Of a stretch of DNA of 64,000 bases, positions 32,516 through 40,710 are shown one piece after another; position 1 is the stretch's first letter, and every line of letters starts with the position of its first letter. The stretch is taken from assembly GCA_034421515.1 (NCBI GenBank), contig DAOUKH010000062.1, positions 1 through 64,000 of the forward strand. The letters are read 5' to 3'. Origin of the DNA: DAOUKH01 sp034421515. GTDB lineage: Bacteria > Chloroflexota > Dehalococcoidia > SHYB01. Position numbers and translations under genes: made by a program. The notes below the pieces were generated by a model. It was not told the DNA's origin. It did no database searches and was given only the letters and a program-made list of their open reading frames with translations.

Positions 32516-33853
32516 ATGCTTCCCTGGAAACCGTTATGGACGCGCCGGGCGGGAGCGCTGGCTCTCCTCGCCGCGCTCCTGCTCACCTCGGCCTGCGACG
32601 TCGACCTCCCCGGCGCGTCCCCGACCGCGACGCCCGAGCCCTCGGCCACGCCGACCTCCGGCCCCCAGCTAGTCCCCGCGCCCACGGCCCTGCCCAGCGG
32701 CCTGCCGCAGCTGCTGGTCCGCCCGGTGCCGTTCAACCTGCCGAGATACGACCGCGACGACTGGCGCCACTGGGTCGACGACGACGGCGACTGCCAGAAC
32801 GCCCGCCACGAGACCCTGGTCGCGGAGTCGAGGATTGCCGTCACCTTCACCGACGAGGAGCGGTGCACGGTGGCGGCGGGCGAGTGGCTCGACCCCTACA
32901 CCGGCGACCTCCTCACCTCGGCCCGCGACCTCGACGTCGACCACCTGGTCCCGCTCGCCAACGCCCACCGCTCCGGCGCGTGGGACTGGGACGCCGCCCG
33001 CCGCCTGGCCTACGCCAACGACCTCACCTACGCCAACCACCTCATCGCGGTGACGAGCTCGGTGAACCGAGCCAAGTCCGACAGCGGCCCCGAGGAATGG
33101 CGTCCCCCCGACGAATCCTACTGGTGCCAGTACGCCATCGACTGGGCCGCCATCAAGGCCGACTGGGGCCTCTCCGCGACGCCCGCGGAATGGGACGCCC
33201 TCGTGGCCATGGCCGCCACCTGCGGCACCGACATCCCTCCCACACCCACGCCCCCGCCCACGGCCACCCTCGCCCCCGCCGCAACCACCTACGCCTCATG
33301 CGACGATGCGGAAGCGGCCGGCCTCCCCCGCAAACAAGGCAGCCAAGGTGCAGGCTACGGCTTTCCCGCCGAGAAGGTTCCCAGCGCCCGAGATGGGGAT
33401 AAGGACGGCGTCGTCTGCGAGCGCACCGGCGCGGCAGCGGCTACCGCTGCCCCTACGCCAACGCCTGCCCAGGCTAGAACTCCCGCGAGCGGCTCCACCG
33501 TCTACGCTTCCTGCGACGAGGCGGAGCAGGCCGGCGTCCCACGCCAACAGGGCAGCCAGGGTTCGGGCTATGGCTTCCCTGCCGAGACGGTCCCCAGCGC
33601 CCGCGACGGTGACCAGGATGGGGTGGTCTGCGAGACCACCAGAGCGGCGACACCCACCAGCGCCCCTTCGCCAACCCCCGCGGAGCAATCTAATCCTGTC
33701 GGGGACTCCACCGTCTACGCCTCATGCGACGAGGCGGAGCAGGCAGGTGTCCCGCGTCAACAAGGGAGCAGCGGTGGCGGCAAGGGATTCCCGGCCGACC
33801 AGGTACCGAGCGCCCGCGACGGCGATGGCGACGGCGTCGTCTGCGAACGCTGA
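32516..33853 (+). CDS. Secreted lipoprotein: HNH nuclease domain with three Excalibur calcium-binding domains
   Basis: The 445-residue protein begins with a lipoprotein signal (lipobox LTSAC, Cys27) and a Pro/Thr-rich linker. Residues 85-235 resemble the GmrSD/DUF1524-type HNH nuclease: DLDVDHLVPLANAHRSG with Asp142-His143, Asn184 and Lys187. Three Excalibur domains follow (259-302, 330-373, 400-445), each ending in a D-G-D-x-D-G-V-V-C-E loop and joined by TPTP linkers. Exported HNH-Excalibur proteins are thought to be extracellular nucleases; three copies in tandem is unusual. ATG 32516 is chosen for its signal peptide; the upstream frame is repeat DNA. Confidence 0.85.
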   Translation: MLPWKPLWTRRAGALALLAALLLTSACDVDLPGASPTATPEPSATPTSGPQLVPAPTALPSGLPQLLVRPVPFNLPRYDRDDWRHWVDDDGDCQNARHETLVAESRIAVTFTDEERCTVAAGEWLDPYTGDLLTSARDLDVDHLVPLANAHRSGAWDWDAARRLAYANDLTYANHLIAVTSSVNRAKSDSGPEEWRPPDESYWCQYAIDWAAIKADWGLSATPAEWDALVAMAATCGTDIPPTPTPPPTATLAPAATTYASCDDAEAAGLPRKQGSQGAGYGFPAEKVPSARDGDKDGVVCERTGAAAATAAPTPTPAQARTPASGSTVYASCDEAEQAGVPRQQGSQGSGYGFPAETVPSARDGDQDGVVCETTRAATPTSAPSPTPAEQSNPVGDSTVYASCDEAEQAGVPRQQGSSGGGKGFPADQVPSARDGDGDGVVCER

Positions 33854-33870
33854 GCGCCCTGCCGCCTTCC

Positions 33871-35640
33871 CTATGACGGACAATTGTCGCCTAGGCTCGG
33901 AATCATCCCGAGCCAGTTTTGGAACGCCTCGTCCGGCGGCGCGCAGAGTCCCGCGTTGTCCTGGAAGTACAAGGAGCTTAGTGATGCTATATCTGTCAGA
34001 CCCTGCGGAAGCGGTCCGGTTAGTTGGTTGCCATTGAGCGAAAGACCTCCCAGGTTTGATAGGCCAACAATTTCCGGCGGAACTGGTCCCGTCAAATTAT
34101 TTTCGTTCAGGTTTAGGCCCCTCAGGTTGGAGAGGTTGCCGAGTTCCGGCGGAATGGGCCCCGTCAGCTCGTTGTAGCTGAGACTCAGGGTTTCAAGGTT
34201 GGAGAGGTTGCCGAGTTCCGGCGGTATAGACCCCGTCAAGTTGTTGTGCACGAGCCAGAGCCACTCCAGGTTGGAAAGGCTGCCAAGCTCCGACGGGATC
34301 GAACCGGTCAGGTCATTGTATTCGAGCCGCAGGATCCGCAGATTGGAGAGGTTGCCGATTTCCCGCGGGATCGGCCCGGTAAATTGGCTGCCGGCCAGCG
34401 ACAACTCCCAGAGGTTGGAAAGGTCGCCAATCCAGAGCGGGATTGGTCCGGCCAACTCAATGAAGCTAATGTCTAGACGCTCGAGGTTGGAGAGGTTCCT
34501 CAATTCAACGGGGATCGGCCCCGTCAATTGATTGCTGCCCAGCCATAGCTCCTTGAGGTTGGGGAGATTGCCCAGTTGGGGAGGAATCGGACCCGCCAGG
34601 TTATTGTATGCGAGCCCAAGCCCCTCCAGGTTGGTAAGGTTCCCCAACTGGGGAGGAATCGGGCCCGTCAGGCTATTGGACCCGAGTCCCAGTATCCGCA
34701 GTTCGGCGAGGTTGCCGAGTTGTGGCGGAATGGCCCCCGTCAAGCCGTTGCCGCCGAAGCCATAACTTCTCATTCTCAGATACAAGATCCGGAGCTTAGA
34801 CAGGTTGCCAAGTTCCGGCGGGATTGGCCCCGTCAGATCATTGTCTCCAAGCTCCAGTCTCTCAAGATTGGGGAGGTTACCAAGTCGCGCTGGAATATAC
34901 CCCGTCAGGCCGTTGAACTGGAGATCCAGCCTCCACAGATTGGAGAGGTTGCCGAGCTCAGGTGGGATCGACCCCGTCAACTCATTGTATCCAAGCTCCA
35001 GGCGCCGCAAGTTGGAGAGGTTGCCCAGTTCCGGCGGGATCGGCCCCGTCAGGTCATTGAGACCGAGGTCCAGCGTTTCAAGATTGGTAAGGTCACCGAG
35101 TTGCGGCGGGATCGACCCCCTCAGTTCATTGCGGTCGAGCCGTAGGGACCGCACGCGACCCTCGCCGTCGGTGGCAACGCCGCGCCATTCGCCGAGCGGC
35201 CTGTCGCTTAACCAGTTGGTATCTCTCTTCCAGTTTGGCCCGTCCGTGGCTTTGTAGAGCGCCTCGAGCGCCGCCCTATCCGGCGGCGTGGGCGTCGCCG
35301 TTACGACGATGACCACTGGCGTGGGCGGCGGTAACGGCGTGTTCGTTGGCGCAGGCGTTGCGGTGGGGAACGGCGTGGGCGTCGGAGTGAAGGTAGGTCT
35401 AGCGCGCGGAGTCGGTGTCGGCGTGGCCGTGACGATCCACGGCGTCTGCGTAGGCTCGGGCGTAGCGGTGGGTGTGGCCGTCACCACGACCGGCGTATGG
35501 GTCGGTGTCGCCTCGGGTGCCACCGTCGGTACAGGAGTCGGTGTCGGCTCCGGTGTCGAAGTGGGTGCGGACGAGGTCTGGCACGCGGCTGCAAGAGCGG
35601 CTAGGAGGAGCACGACCGGAATCAGGAATCTAAGGGACAT
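33871..35640 (-). CDS. Surface lipoprotein with 16 plant-type leucine-rich repeats
   Basis: The 589-residue protein has a signal peptide (LLLAALAAAC, Cys20). A long Thr/Pro linker (about 25-130) follows, then an LRR N-cap (ALYKATDGPNWKRDTNWLS) and sixteen 24-residue repeats of the form LxxLxLxxNxLTGxIPPELGNL. Repeat 6 has a 7-residue insertion (MRSYGFG). The array ends in a Cys-containing cap (LCAPP...NCPS). This LRR class occurs in adhesion and ligand-binding proteins. ATG 35640 follows GAGAGG. The gene looks less GC-rich than its neighbours and converges on the HNH lipoprotein gene. Confidence 0.9.
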   Translation of the reverse strand: MSLRFLIPVVLLLAALAAACQTSSAPTSTPEPTPTPVPTVAPEATPTHTPVVVTATPTATPEPTQTPWIVTATPTPTPRARPTFTPTPTPFPTATPAPTNTPLPPPTPVVIVVTATPTPPDRAALEALYKATDGPNWKRDTNWLSDRPLGEWRGVATDGEGRVRSLRLDRNELRGSIPPQLGDLTNLETLDLGLNDLTGPIPPELGNLSNLRRLELGYNELTGSIPPELGNLSNLWRLDLQFNGLTGYIPARLGNLPNLERLELGDNDLTGPIPPELGNLSKLRILYLRMRSYGFGGNGLTGAIPPQLGNLAELRILGLGSNSLTGPIPPQLGNLTNLEGLGLAYNNLAGPIPPQLGNLPNLKELWLGSNQLTGPIPVELRNLSNLERLDISFIELAGPIPLWIGDLSNLWELSLAGSQFTGPIPREIGNLSNLRILRLEYNDLTGSIPSELGSLSNLEWLWLVHNNLTGSIPPELGNLSNLETLSLSYNELTGPIPPELGNLSNLRGLNLNENNLTGPVPPEIVGLSNLGGLSLNGNQLTGPLPQGLTDIASLSSLYFQDNAGLCAPPDEAFQNWLGMIPSLGDNCPS

Positions 35641-36147
35641 GCGCCTCTCACGTACCGGCACAACGAGCCGCAGGCTTCGATACGTCGGGCGGCGCCGGCT
35701 CCGCGACCTGATGCTGGGCTCCACGCATCGCACAAGACTACAGCACGCATATAACTTTAGTGTTACCTTTCGCGCAGCCTGCCATCATTTCTTGTAACCA
35801 TCTCCAAAATCGGTATGCCCCGCATCCTGCCGGGTAGGAAGGGCCCGCGTGGACAGCGCGCTACGCGGCGACCTGTGAGGCCGCACTGTGCAAGACGCCC
35901 ACCGGGAGCAACCGAGCATCTCCGAGAAGAACATGCCGGCTGCCCGTGACACGCCCACGTTGACGCCCAGCCCCCTCGCTGCTAAAGTAGCCATACCGAA
36001 CGGATGTTCGTGGCCTGTGGTCCCCGCCTTTAGAGGGGGCGGCACGCACTGCCTCTAACAGTGTAACCAGGTAACCAGGCCGGGCTAAGATAGCCCGCCG
36101 GATCGGCCTTCGGGCCTCCTGCTCGGAGCGCGCCCGGGCAGGCGACC
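35641..36147. other. Intergenic region without a recognised gene
   Basis: About 500 bases with a short AT-rich stretch (35745-35815) that may hold the LRR gene promoter. Two minus-strand frames here have no ribosome-binding site and no recognisable motif. No RNA gene was recognised. Confidence 0.5.
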
Positions 36148-36217
36148 TCAAACCTCTCTCCCTCGGGGAGAGACTGAGAGCAGGCCCGTTTGCGGGGCGG
36201 GTTGGGGGGCGGTACTC
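36148..36217 (+). repeat. Interspersed hairpin repeat R1, copy 6
   Basis: TCAAA, arms cctctctccc / ggggagag, tail actgagagcaggc, then a G-rich end. No clear R2 partner upstream. Confidence 0.65.
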
Positions 36218-36261
36218 TTGAAGGCGGCTTCCTAACGCACAGGCCGGAGCTTCAAGAGGCG

Positions 36262-37911
36262 ATGGGCCACCTGTTTCTGATCGGCTTCTCGTATACGGGC
36301 AAAAGCTCGGCGGGGCGGCTCGCCGCGGAGCGGCTCGGCATGCCGTTCGTCGACCTCGACGAGCGCATCGAGCGGCGGGCGGGACGGCCGATCCCCGAGA
36401 TCTTCCAGGCCGACGGCGAGCCCGCCTTCCGCGCCCTCGAACGCGAGGCGCTGGCGGAGGTCTGCGCCGAGAGCGGCACCGTCGTCGCCACCGGCGGCGG
36501 TGTGCCCGTCGACGCGGAGAACCGGCGGCTCATGCGGGAGTCGGGCATGGTCGTCCTGCTCGAGGCCAAGCCTGAAACGGTCCGCGCGCGCCAGCAGGCG
36601 GCGGAGGGCGAGTCGCGGCCCATGCTCGCCGGCGGCGACCCGCTAGAACGGATCGCGCAGCTCAAGGCCGAGCGCCAGGCGGCCTACGCCGACGCCGCCG
36701 ACTGGGCGGTCCACACCGACGCGCTGGACGCCAACGGCGTCGCCGGCGAGATAGTCCGCGGCTACGACATCGTCGCCGGAGCGCGCGCCGCGTCGGGGCG
36801 CCCCACCAACACCGGCGCCGCGCCGTCGTACACCGTCACCACCAAGGCGGGGACCTACCACGGCTACGTCGGCAGCGGCCTCCTGGAGAAGCTCGGACCG
36901 CTGATGCGCGAGGCGGGCCTGGGCGGCACGGCCTTCGTCATCGCTGACGGCGAGGTCTTCGACCTGTACGGCGAGCCGGTGATGGCGTCGCTCAAGGACG
37001 CCGGCTTCGAGGCCTACGAAGGCGTCGCCGACCCCGGCGAGGCGAGCAAGTCCATCGAAATGGCCGGCGAGATCTACACCTGGCTGGCGGGGCGGCGCGC
37101 CGAGCGGCGCGACTGCATCGTCGCGCTCGGCGGCGGCGTCGCGGGCGATCTCGGCGGCTTCATCGCGGCAACCTACCTGCGCGGCATGCCCGTCGTCCAA
37201 GTCCCCACGACGCTGCTCGCCATGGTCGACGCCTCCATCGGCGGCAAGGTCGCGGTCAACCTGCCCGCCGGCAAGAACCTCGTCGGCGCCTTCCACCAGC
37301 CGCGGCTCGTCCTCGCCGACGTGGACACGCTGGGCACCCTCCCTCAGCGCGAGATGACGGCGGGTTGGGCCGAGGTGGTCAAGCACGGGCTGATCCTCGA
37401 CAGCGGCCTGCTCGACGACATCGAGCGCGACCGTGACCGTCTCCTCGAACGCGACCCCGACGCCCTGGCCGGCATCATCACGCGCAGCGCCGCGATCAAG
37501 GCCCGCGTAGTGACGGAGGACGAGCGCGAAACGTCGGGGATGCGGAACCTGCTCAACTACGGCCACACCACGGGCCACGCGCTGGAGGCGGTGCTCGACT
37601 ACGAAGGGCTGCTCCACGGCGAAGCCGTCGCCATCGGCATGGGCGTCGCCGCGGAGATCGCCCTACGGATGAAAATGCTCACCGGGGCCGACCTCGAACG
37701 GCAGGCGGAGGCGCTACGTTCCTTCGGTCTGCCCCTTAAGGGCCCGGCGGGGATCGATCAGGCGGAAGTGCGCTCGGCGATGGACCTCGACAAGAAGGTG
37801 ACCGGCAAGCGCATCAACTGGGTGCTGCTCGACGGGATCGGCAACGCCGTCTCTCGCAACGACGTGCCCGAGGACGTGGTGCGGGAGTCGATGGCCGCCG
37901 TGCTGGGCTGA
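36262..37911 (+). CDS. aroKB: Fused shikimate kinase / 3-dehydroquinate synthase
   Basis: The 549-residue fusion starts with shikimate kinase (P-loop LIGFSYTGKSSAG near residue 5; FVDLDERIERRAG; ATGGGVP). From about residue 190 comes 3-dehydroquinate synthase, with NAD-site VALGGGVAGDLGGFIAATYL and metal ligands in WAEVVKHGLI, NYGHTTGHALE and LLHGEAVAIGM. It catalyses two non-consecutive steps of the shikimate pathway. ATG 36262 is preferred over 36190, since the P-loop must lie near the N-terminus; AAGAGG lies 3 bases upstream. Confidence 0.93.
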   Translation: MGHLFLIGFSYTGKSSAGRLAAERLGMPFVDLDERIERRAGRPIPEIFQADGEPAFRALEREALAEVCAESGTVVATGGGVPVDAENRRLMRESGMVVLLEAKPETVRARQQAAEGESRPMLAGGDPLERIAQLKAERQAAYADAADWAVHTDALDANGVAGEIVRGYDIVAGARAASGRPTNTGAAPSYTVTTKAGTYHGYVGSGLLEKLGPLMREAGLGGTAFVIADGEVFDLYGEPVMASLKDAGFEAYEGVADPGEASKSIEMAGEIYTWLAGRRAERRDCIVALGGGVAGDLGGFIAATYLRGMPVVQVPTTLLAMVDASIGGKVAVNLPAGKNLVGAFHQPRLVLADVDTLGTLPQREMTAGWAEVVKHGLILDSGLLDDIERDRDRLLERDPDALAGIITRSAAIKARVVTEDERETSGMRNLLNYGHTTGHALEAVLDYEGLLHGEAVAIGMGVAAEIALRMKMLTGADLERQAEALRSFGLPLKGPAGIDQAEVRSAMDLDKKVTGKRINWVLLDGIGNAVSRNDVPEDVVRESMAAVLG

Positions 37912-37930
37912 CGCCCGCCGCATCGACCCG

Positions 37931-38134
37931 ATGAAGCGCCCGCTGACCACCCTCGCCCTACTCATGGTCATGGGCGCCGCCATCGGCATCGTCGCCGGGA
38001 CCACCGTGGGCGGCGGCGACAACATGGTGTCGTGGGTGACCATCGGCGTTGGGGCCGGGGTGATCGTCTGGAGCGTCTGGCTGATCGTGGCGTTGAGCGT
38101 GGCGCGGCGTAAGTCGCGGGACGACGGGCCGTGA
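37931..38134 (+). CDS. Small two-helix membrane protein of unknown function
   Basis: The 67-residue product has two hydrophobic helices (LTTLALLMVMGAAIGIVAG and VTIGVGAGVIVWSVWLIVAL) and a basic C-terminus. It lies 19 bases after aroKB, and its stop overlaps the GTG of tgt by 4 bases (GTGA), so it is translated in an operon. No family was recognised. Confidence 0.7.
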   Translation: MKRPLTTLALLMVMGAAIGIVAGTTVGGGDNMVSWVTIGVGAGVIVWSVWLIVALSVARRKSRDDGP

Positions 38135-39315
38135 TCTCCTTCGCCGTCACTGCCAGGGACGGCGCGGCCCGCACGGGGGTGCTCATCACGCCGCACGGCG
38201 AGGTGCGGACACCGGTCTTCATGCCGGTGGGGACGCAGGCCGCGGTCAAGGCGCTGGCGCCCGAAGACACACGGAGCGCAGGCGCGGAGATCGTGCTGGC
38301 GAACACCTACCACCTCGTCCTGCGGCCGGGCGTCGACCTCATCGAGCGGTTCGGCGGCCTCCACCGCTTCATGGCATGGGACGGCCCCATTCTCACCGAC
38401 AGCGGCGGCTTCCAGGTTTTCAGCCTGGGCCACCTCCGCACCCTGACCGACGACAGCGTGACGTTCCGGTCGCACATCGACGGGTCGGAGCACACCCTGA
38501 CGCCGGAGAGCGCGGTCGAGGCGCAGGAGCGCCTGGGCAGCGACATCGCGATGGTGCTCGACCACTGCCCGTCCTACGGCGACGACGAGGCGGCGGTGCG
38601 CGAGTCGATGGAGCGGACGCACCGCTGGGCCGAGCGCTGCCTGAAGGCCCACCGCCGCAAAGACCAGGCGTTGTTCGGCATCGTGCAGGGCGGCTGGAGC
38701 GCGGAGCTGCGGCGGAAGTCGGCGGCGTTCATCACGTCGCTCGACTTCCCCGGCGTGGCCGTCGGCGGCGTCTCCGTCGGCGAGCCGAAGGAGGCGGCGT
38801 ACCGCGCGGTCGAGCAGACGGCGCCGCACCTGCCCGAATCAAAGCCCCGCTACCTCATGGGGGTGGGCGCACCCGACGACTTGATCGAGTGCATCGCCCG
38901 CGGCATCGACATGTTCGACTGCACGCTGCCGACGCGGATCGCGCGCAACGGCGGCCTCTTCACTCGCGCGGGGCGCATCAACCTCCGGGGCGCGCGCTAC
39001 CGCGAGCAGGAGGGGCCGATCGAGGAAGGCTGCGACTGCTACACCTGCGGCACGTACTCGACGGCCTACCTCCACCACTTGATGCGGGCGGGGGAGATCC
39101 TCTATCACCGCCTGGCCACGGTCCACAACCTGCGGTTCGTGCTGCGGCTGGCCGCCGAAGCGCGCGAGGCGATCGTCGCGGGGCGGTTCGAAGACTTCGC
39201 CGCCGGCTTCTTCGCTCGCTACCAGCCGACGGACGAGGCGACGCGTCTGGCGCAGAAGGAGAAGTGGCTTGCGGCCCGACGCGCGTGGGCCGAGCGCGAG
39301 AACGCCGGCTTATAA
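38131..39315 (+). CDS. tgt: Queuine tRNA-ribosyltransferase
   Basis: The 394-residue TIM-barrel enzyme has GPILTDSGGFQVFSLG with the catalytic Asp near residue 89. IDMFDCTLPTRIARNG near 265 carries the nucleophile Asp, and the zinc site is CDCYTCGTYSTAYLHHL. It exchanges guanine-34 in tRNAs with GUN anticodons. The start is GTG 38131, translationally coupled to the preceding small gene. The stop overlaps that of the convergent MoaD-like gene. Confidence 0.95.
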   Translation: MISFAVTARDGAARTGVLITPHGEVRTPVFMPVGTQAAVKALAPEDTRSAGAEIVLANTYHLVLRPGVDLIERFGGLHRFMAWDGPILTDSGGFQVFSLGHLRTLTDDSVTFRSHIDGSEHTLTPESAVEAQERLGSDIAMVLDHCPSYGDDEAAVRESMERTHRWAERCLKAHRRKDQALFGIVQGGWSAELRRKSAAFITSLDFPGVAVGGVSVGEPKEAAYRAVEQTAPHLPESKPRYLMGVGAPDDLIECIARGIDMFDCTLPTRIARNGGLFTRAGRINLRGARYREQEGPIEEGCDCYTCGTYSTAYLHHLMRAGEILYHRLATVHNLRFVLRLAAEAREAIVAGRFEDFAAGFFARYQPTDEATRLAQKEKWLAARRAWAERENAGL

Positions 39316-39588
39316 GCCGCCGGCGACGGCGGGGACGATGCTGACCTCGTCGCCGTCCTTGATGGCGGTGCCGAGACCTTCGAGGAAGCGGACGTCCTCG
39401 CCGTTGACGTAGATGTTGACGAAGCGGTGAAGCTGCCCGCTGGGGTCGACGAGCCGTTCCTTGATGCCGGGGTACTGGACTTCGAGGTCGGCCAAGCCCT
39501 CTTCAACGGTCGCGCCGCTGACGTCCACCGTCTCCTGGCCGTTGGTGGCTTTCCTCAAGGGGGTGGGCACTCTTACGACGATCGGCAT
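39310..39588 (-). CDS. MoaD/ThiS-family sulfur carrier protein with C-terminal GGL
   Basis: The 92-residue beta-grasp protein has VVRVPTPLRKATNGQ, an N-terminal ubiquitin-like fold and a C-terminal VSIVPAVAGGL. Sulfur carriers need a terminal Gly-Gly; here one extra Leu follows, so activation may need trimming. The final codon arises in the TTATAA palindrome shared with the tgt stop. ATG 39588 has AAGGAG upstream. The NIL-domain gene precedes it on the same strand. Confidence 0.85.
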   Translation of the reverse strand: MPIVVRVPTPLRKATNGQETVDVSGATVEEGLADLEVQYPGIKERLVDPSGQLHRFVNIYVNGEDVRFLEGLGTAIKDGDEVSIVPAVAGGL

Positions 39589-39683
39589 CTCTCTCCTTAC
39601 GGCTCTTGCAGCAGGACTTGGCGTTGCTCTAGGGCGCCGCGGCGGGCCTAGGGTAGCAGACCGGGCGCGCGGCGGGCAAAAGG

Positions 39684-39923
39684 CTAGCCGGTGAGAACGT
39701 CGCCGCCGACGGAGTCGACGCGGACGCCGCACTCGCGGACCCAGGCGAGGCCGCGCTCGATGTCCTGCTCGGCGCCGTCAAGCTCCAGCACGACCCAGCC
39801 CTGGGTGTCCGTCACGTCGGCCCGGCGGATGTTGGTGATGACGTCGTAGTCCTTGCCGAGCGTGTAGATAACCGGCTCGGTGACGAGATTCGTAGGAAAG
39901 GTGAACTTCACGCGTTGCTTCAT
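39684..39923 (-). CDS. NIL-domain protein
   Basis: The 79-residue protein matches the NIL domain found at the C-terminus of MetN methionine transporters and in stand-alone form: VKFTFPTNLVTEPVIYTLG, VITNIRRADVTDTQGWVVLE, ERGLAWVRECGVRVDSV. Stand-alone NIL proteins occur with sulfur-assimilation genes, which fits the neighbouring sulfur carrier. ATG 39923 gives the family N-terminus. Confidence 0.85.
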   Translation of the reverse strand: MKQRVKFTFPTNLVTEPVIYTLGKDYDVITNIRRADVTDTQGWVVLELDGAEQDIERGLAWVRECGVRVDSVGGDVLTG

Positions 39924-40015
39924 GGCCCCACCCCTCAAGCGCTGCGCTCCCGTGACATCGTTACGTTATGCCGAGTTGGCGCGCCGGTCAAGCCGTTCAC
40001 GCCCACGGCGCGAAG

Positions 40016-40672
40016 CTAGTCCGCTCGTTCAATCGAGGGCTGCTTTGCCAGCCGCCGCATGTTGTCGTCGATGACCCGCGGCCACTCACCGCGAGCGACT
40101 TCCCCCAGGGCAGCGTCGCCGACGAACCCGCTGCTCATGACGAGATCGGGGTCGAGGTCTCGCAGCCGGAGGAGGCTGTCGGCGAGCGCCGCCTCGCTGC
40201 CGCCGGCGTCTGAGAGGACGAGGGTCGCCCATTTACCGTCCCAGAGGAAGATCGTGTCGCCGGTGAAGAGGTAGGCCTTCCCGTGCGGCGACTTGTAGAA
40301 GAAGCAGACGCTGCCCTCGGTATGGCCTGGGCTGTGGATGATCTCGATGTCGCCCAAGCGCCGGTCGCTTGGCCCGAAGAGGATGTCGGGTTGGGCGACG
40401 GAACCGACGGCCGCGGCTTCGTCCGCGCTGCAGCAGAGTTCGGAGCCGAACCGTTCCCGGATGCGGCGCAGCGACGGGGCGGCCTCGTCGCGGTGGCTGA
40501 GGATCTGGTATTGCAGACCACCCAGCGCTTCGATTTCGTCCAGATCGGCGTCATTGCCGGTGTTGTAGAAGAGCGCGTTGCCCTCCGGCCGCCGCAGAAG
40601 GTAGGCGTGCGTGTTCAGGATGCCGGAGCTATGGCGCGTGCTCTGCCACAGGTCAGCCTGTATCTGCTTCAT
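40016..40672 (-). CDS. MBL-fold hydrolase with non-canonical metal motif
   Basis: The 218-residue protein has the metallo-beta-lactamase fold signals: LNTHAYLLRRPEGNALFYNTG at the start, IIHSPGHTEGSVCFFY and AYLFTGDTIFLWDG. The first motif, normally HxHxDH, reads SHRDEA, so one metal site has altered ligands. The substrate is unknown. ATG 40672 is used; GTG 40675 directly precedes it. Confidence 0.75.
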   Translation of the reverse strand: MKQIQADLWQSTRHSSGILNTHAYLLRRPEGNALFYNTGNDADLDEIEALGGLQYQILSHRDEAAPSLRRIRERFGSELCCSADEAAAVGSVAQPDILFGPSDRRLGDIEIIHSPGHTEGSVCFFYKSPHGKAYLFTGDTIFLWDGKWATLVLSDAGGSEAALADSLLRLRDLDPDLVMSSGFVGDAALGEVARGEWPRVIDDNMRRLAKQPSIERAD

Positions 40673-40710
40673 CACCCGTCCCCGCTTCTCCGACCGTTCT
40701 AACGGCGGGG

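Noticed and set aside
34000..35100. Regular 72-base repeats, possible CRISPR or tandem satellite
   Set aside because: The period equals 24 codons of a leucine-rich-repeat protein in an intact frame; there are no spacers.
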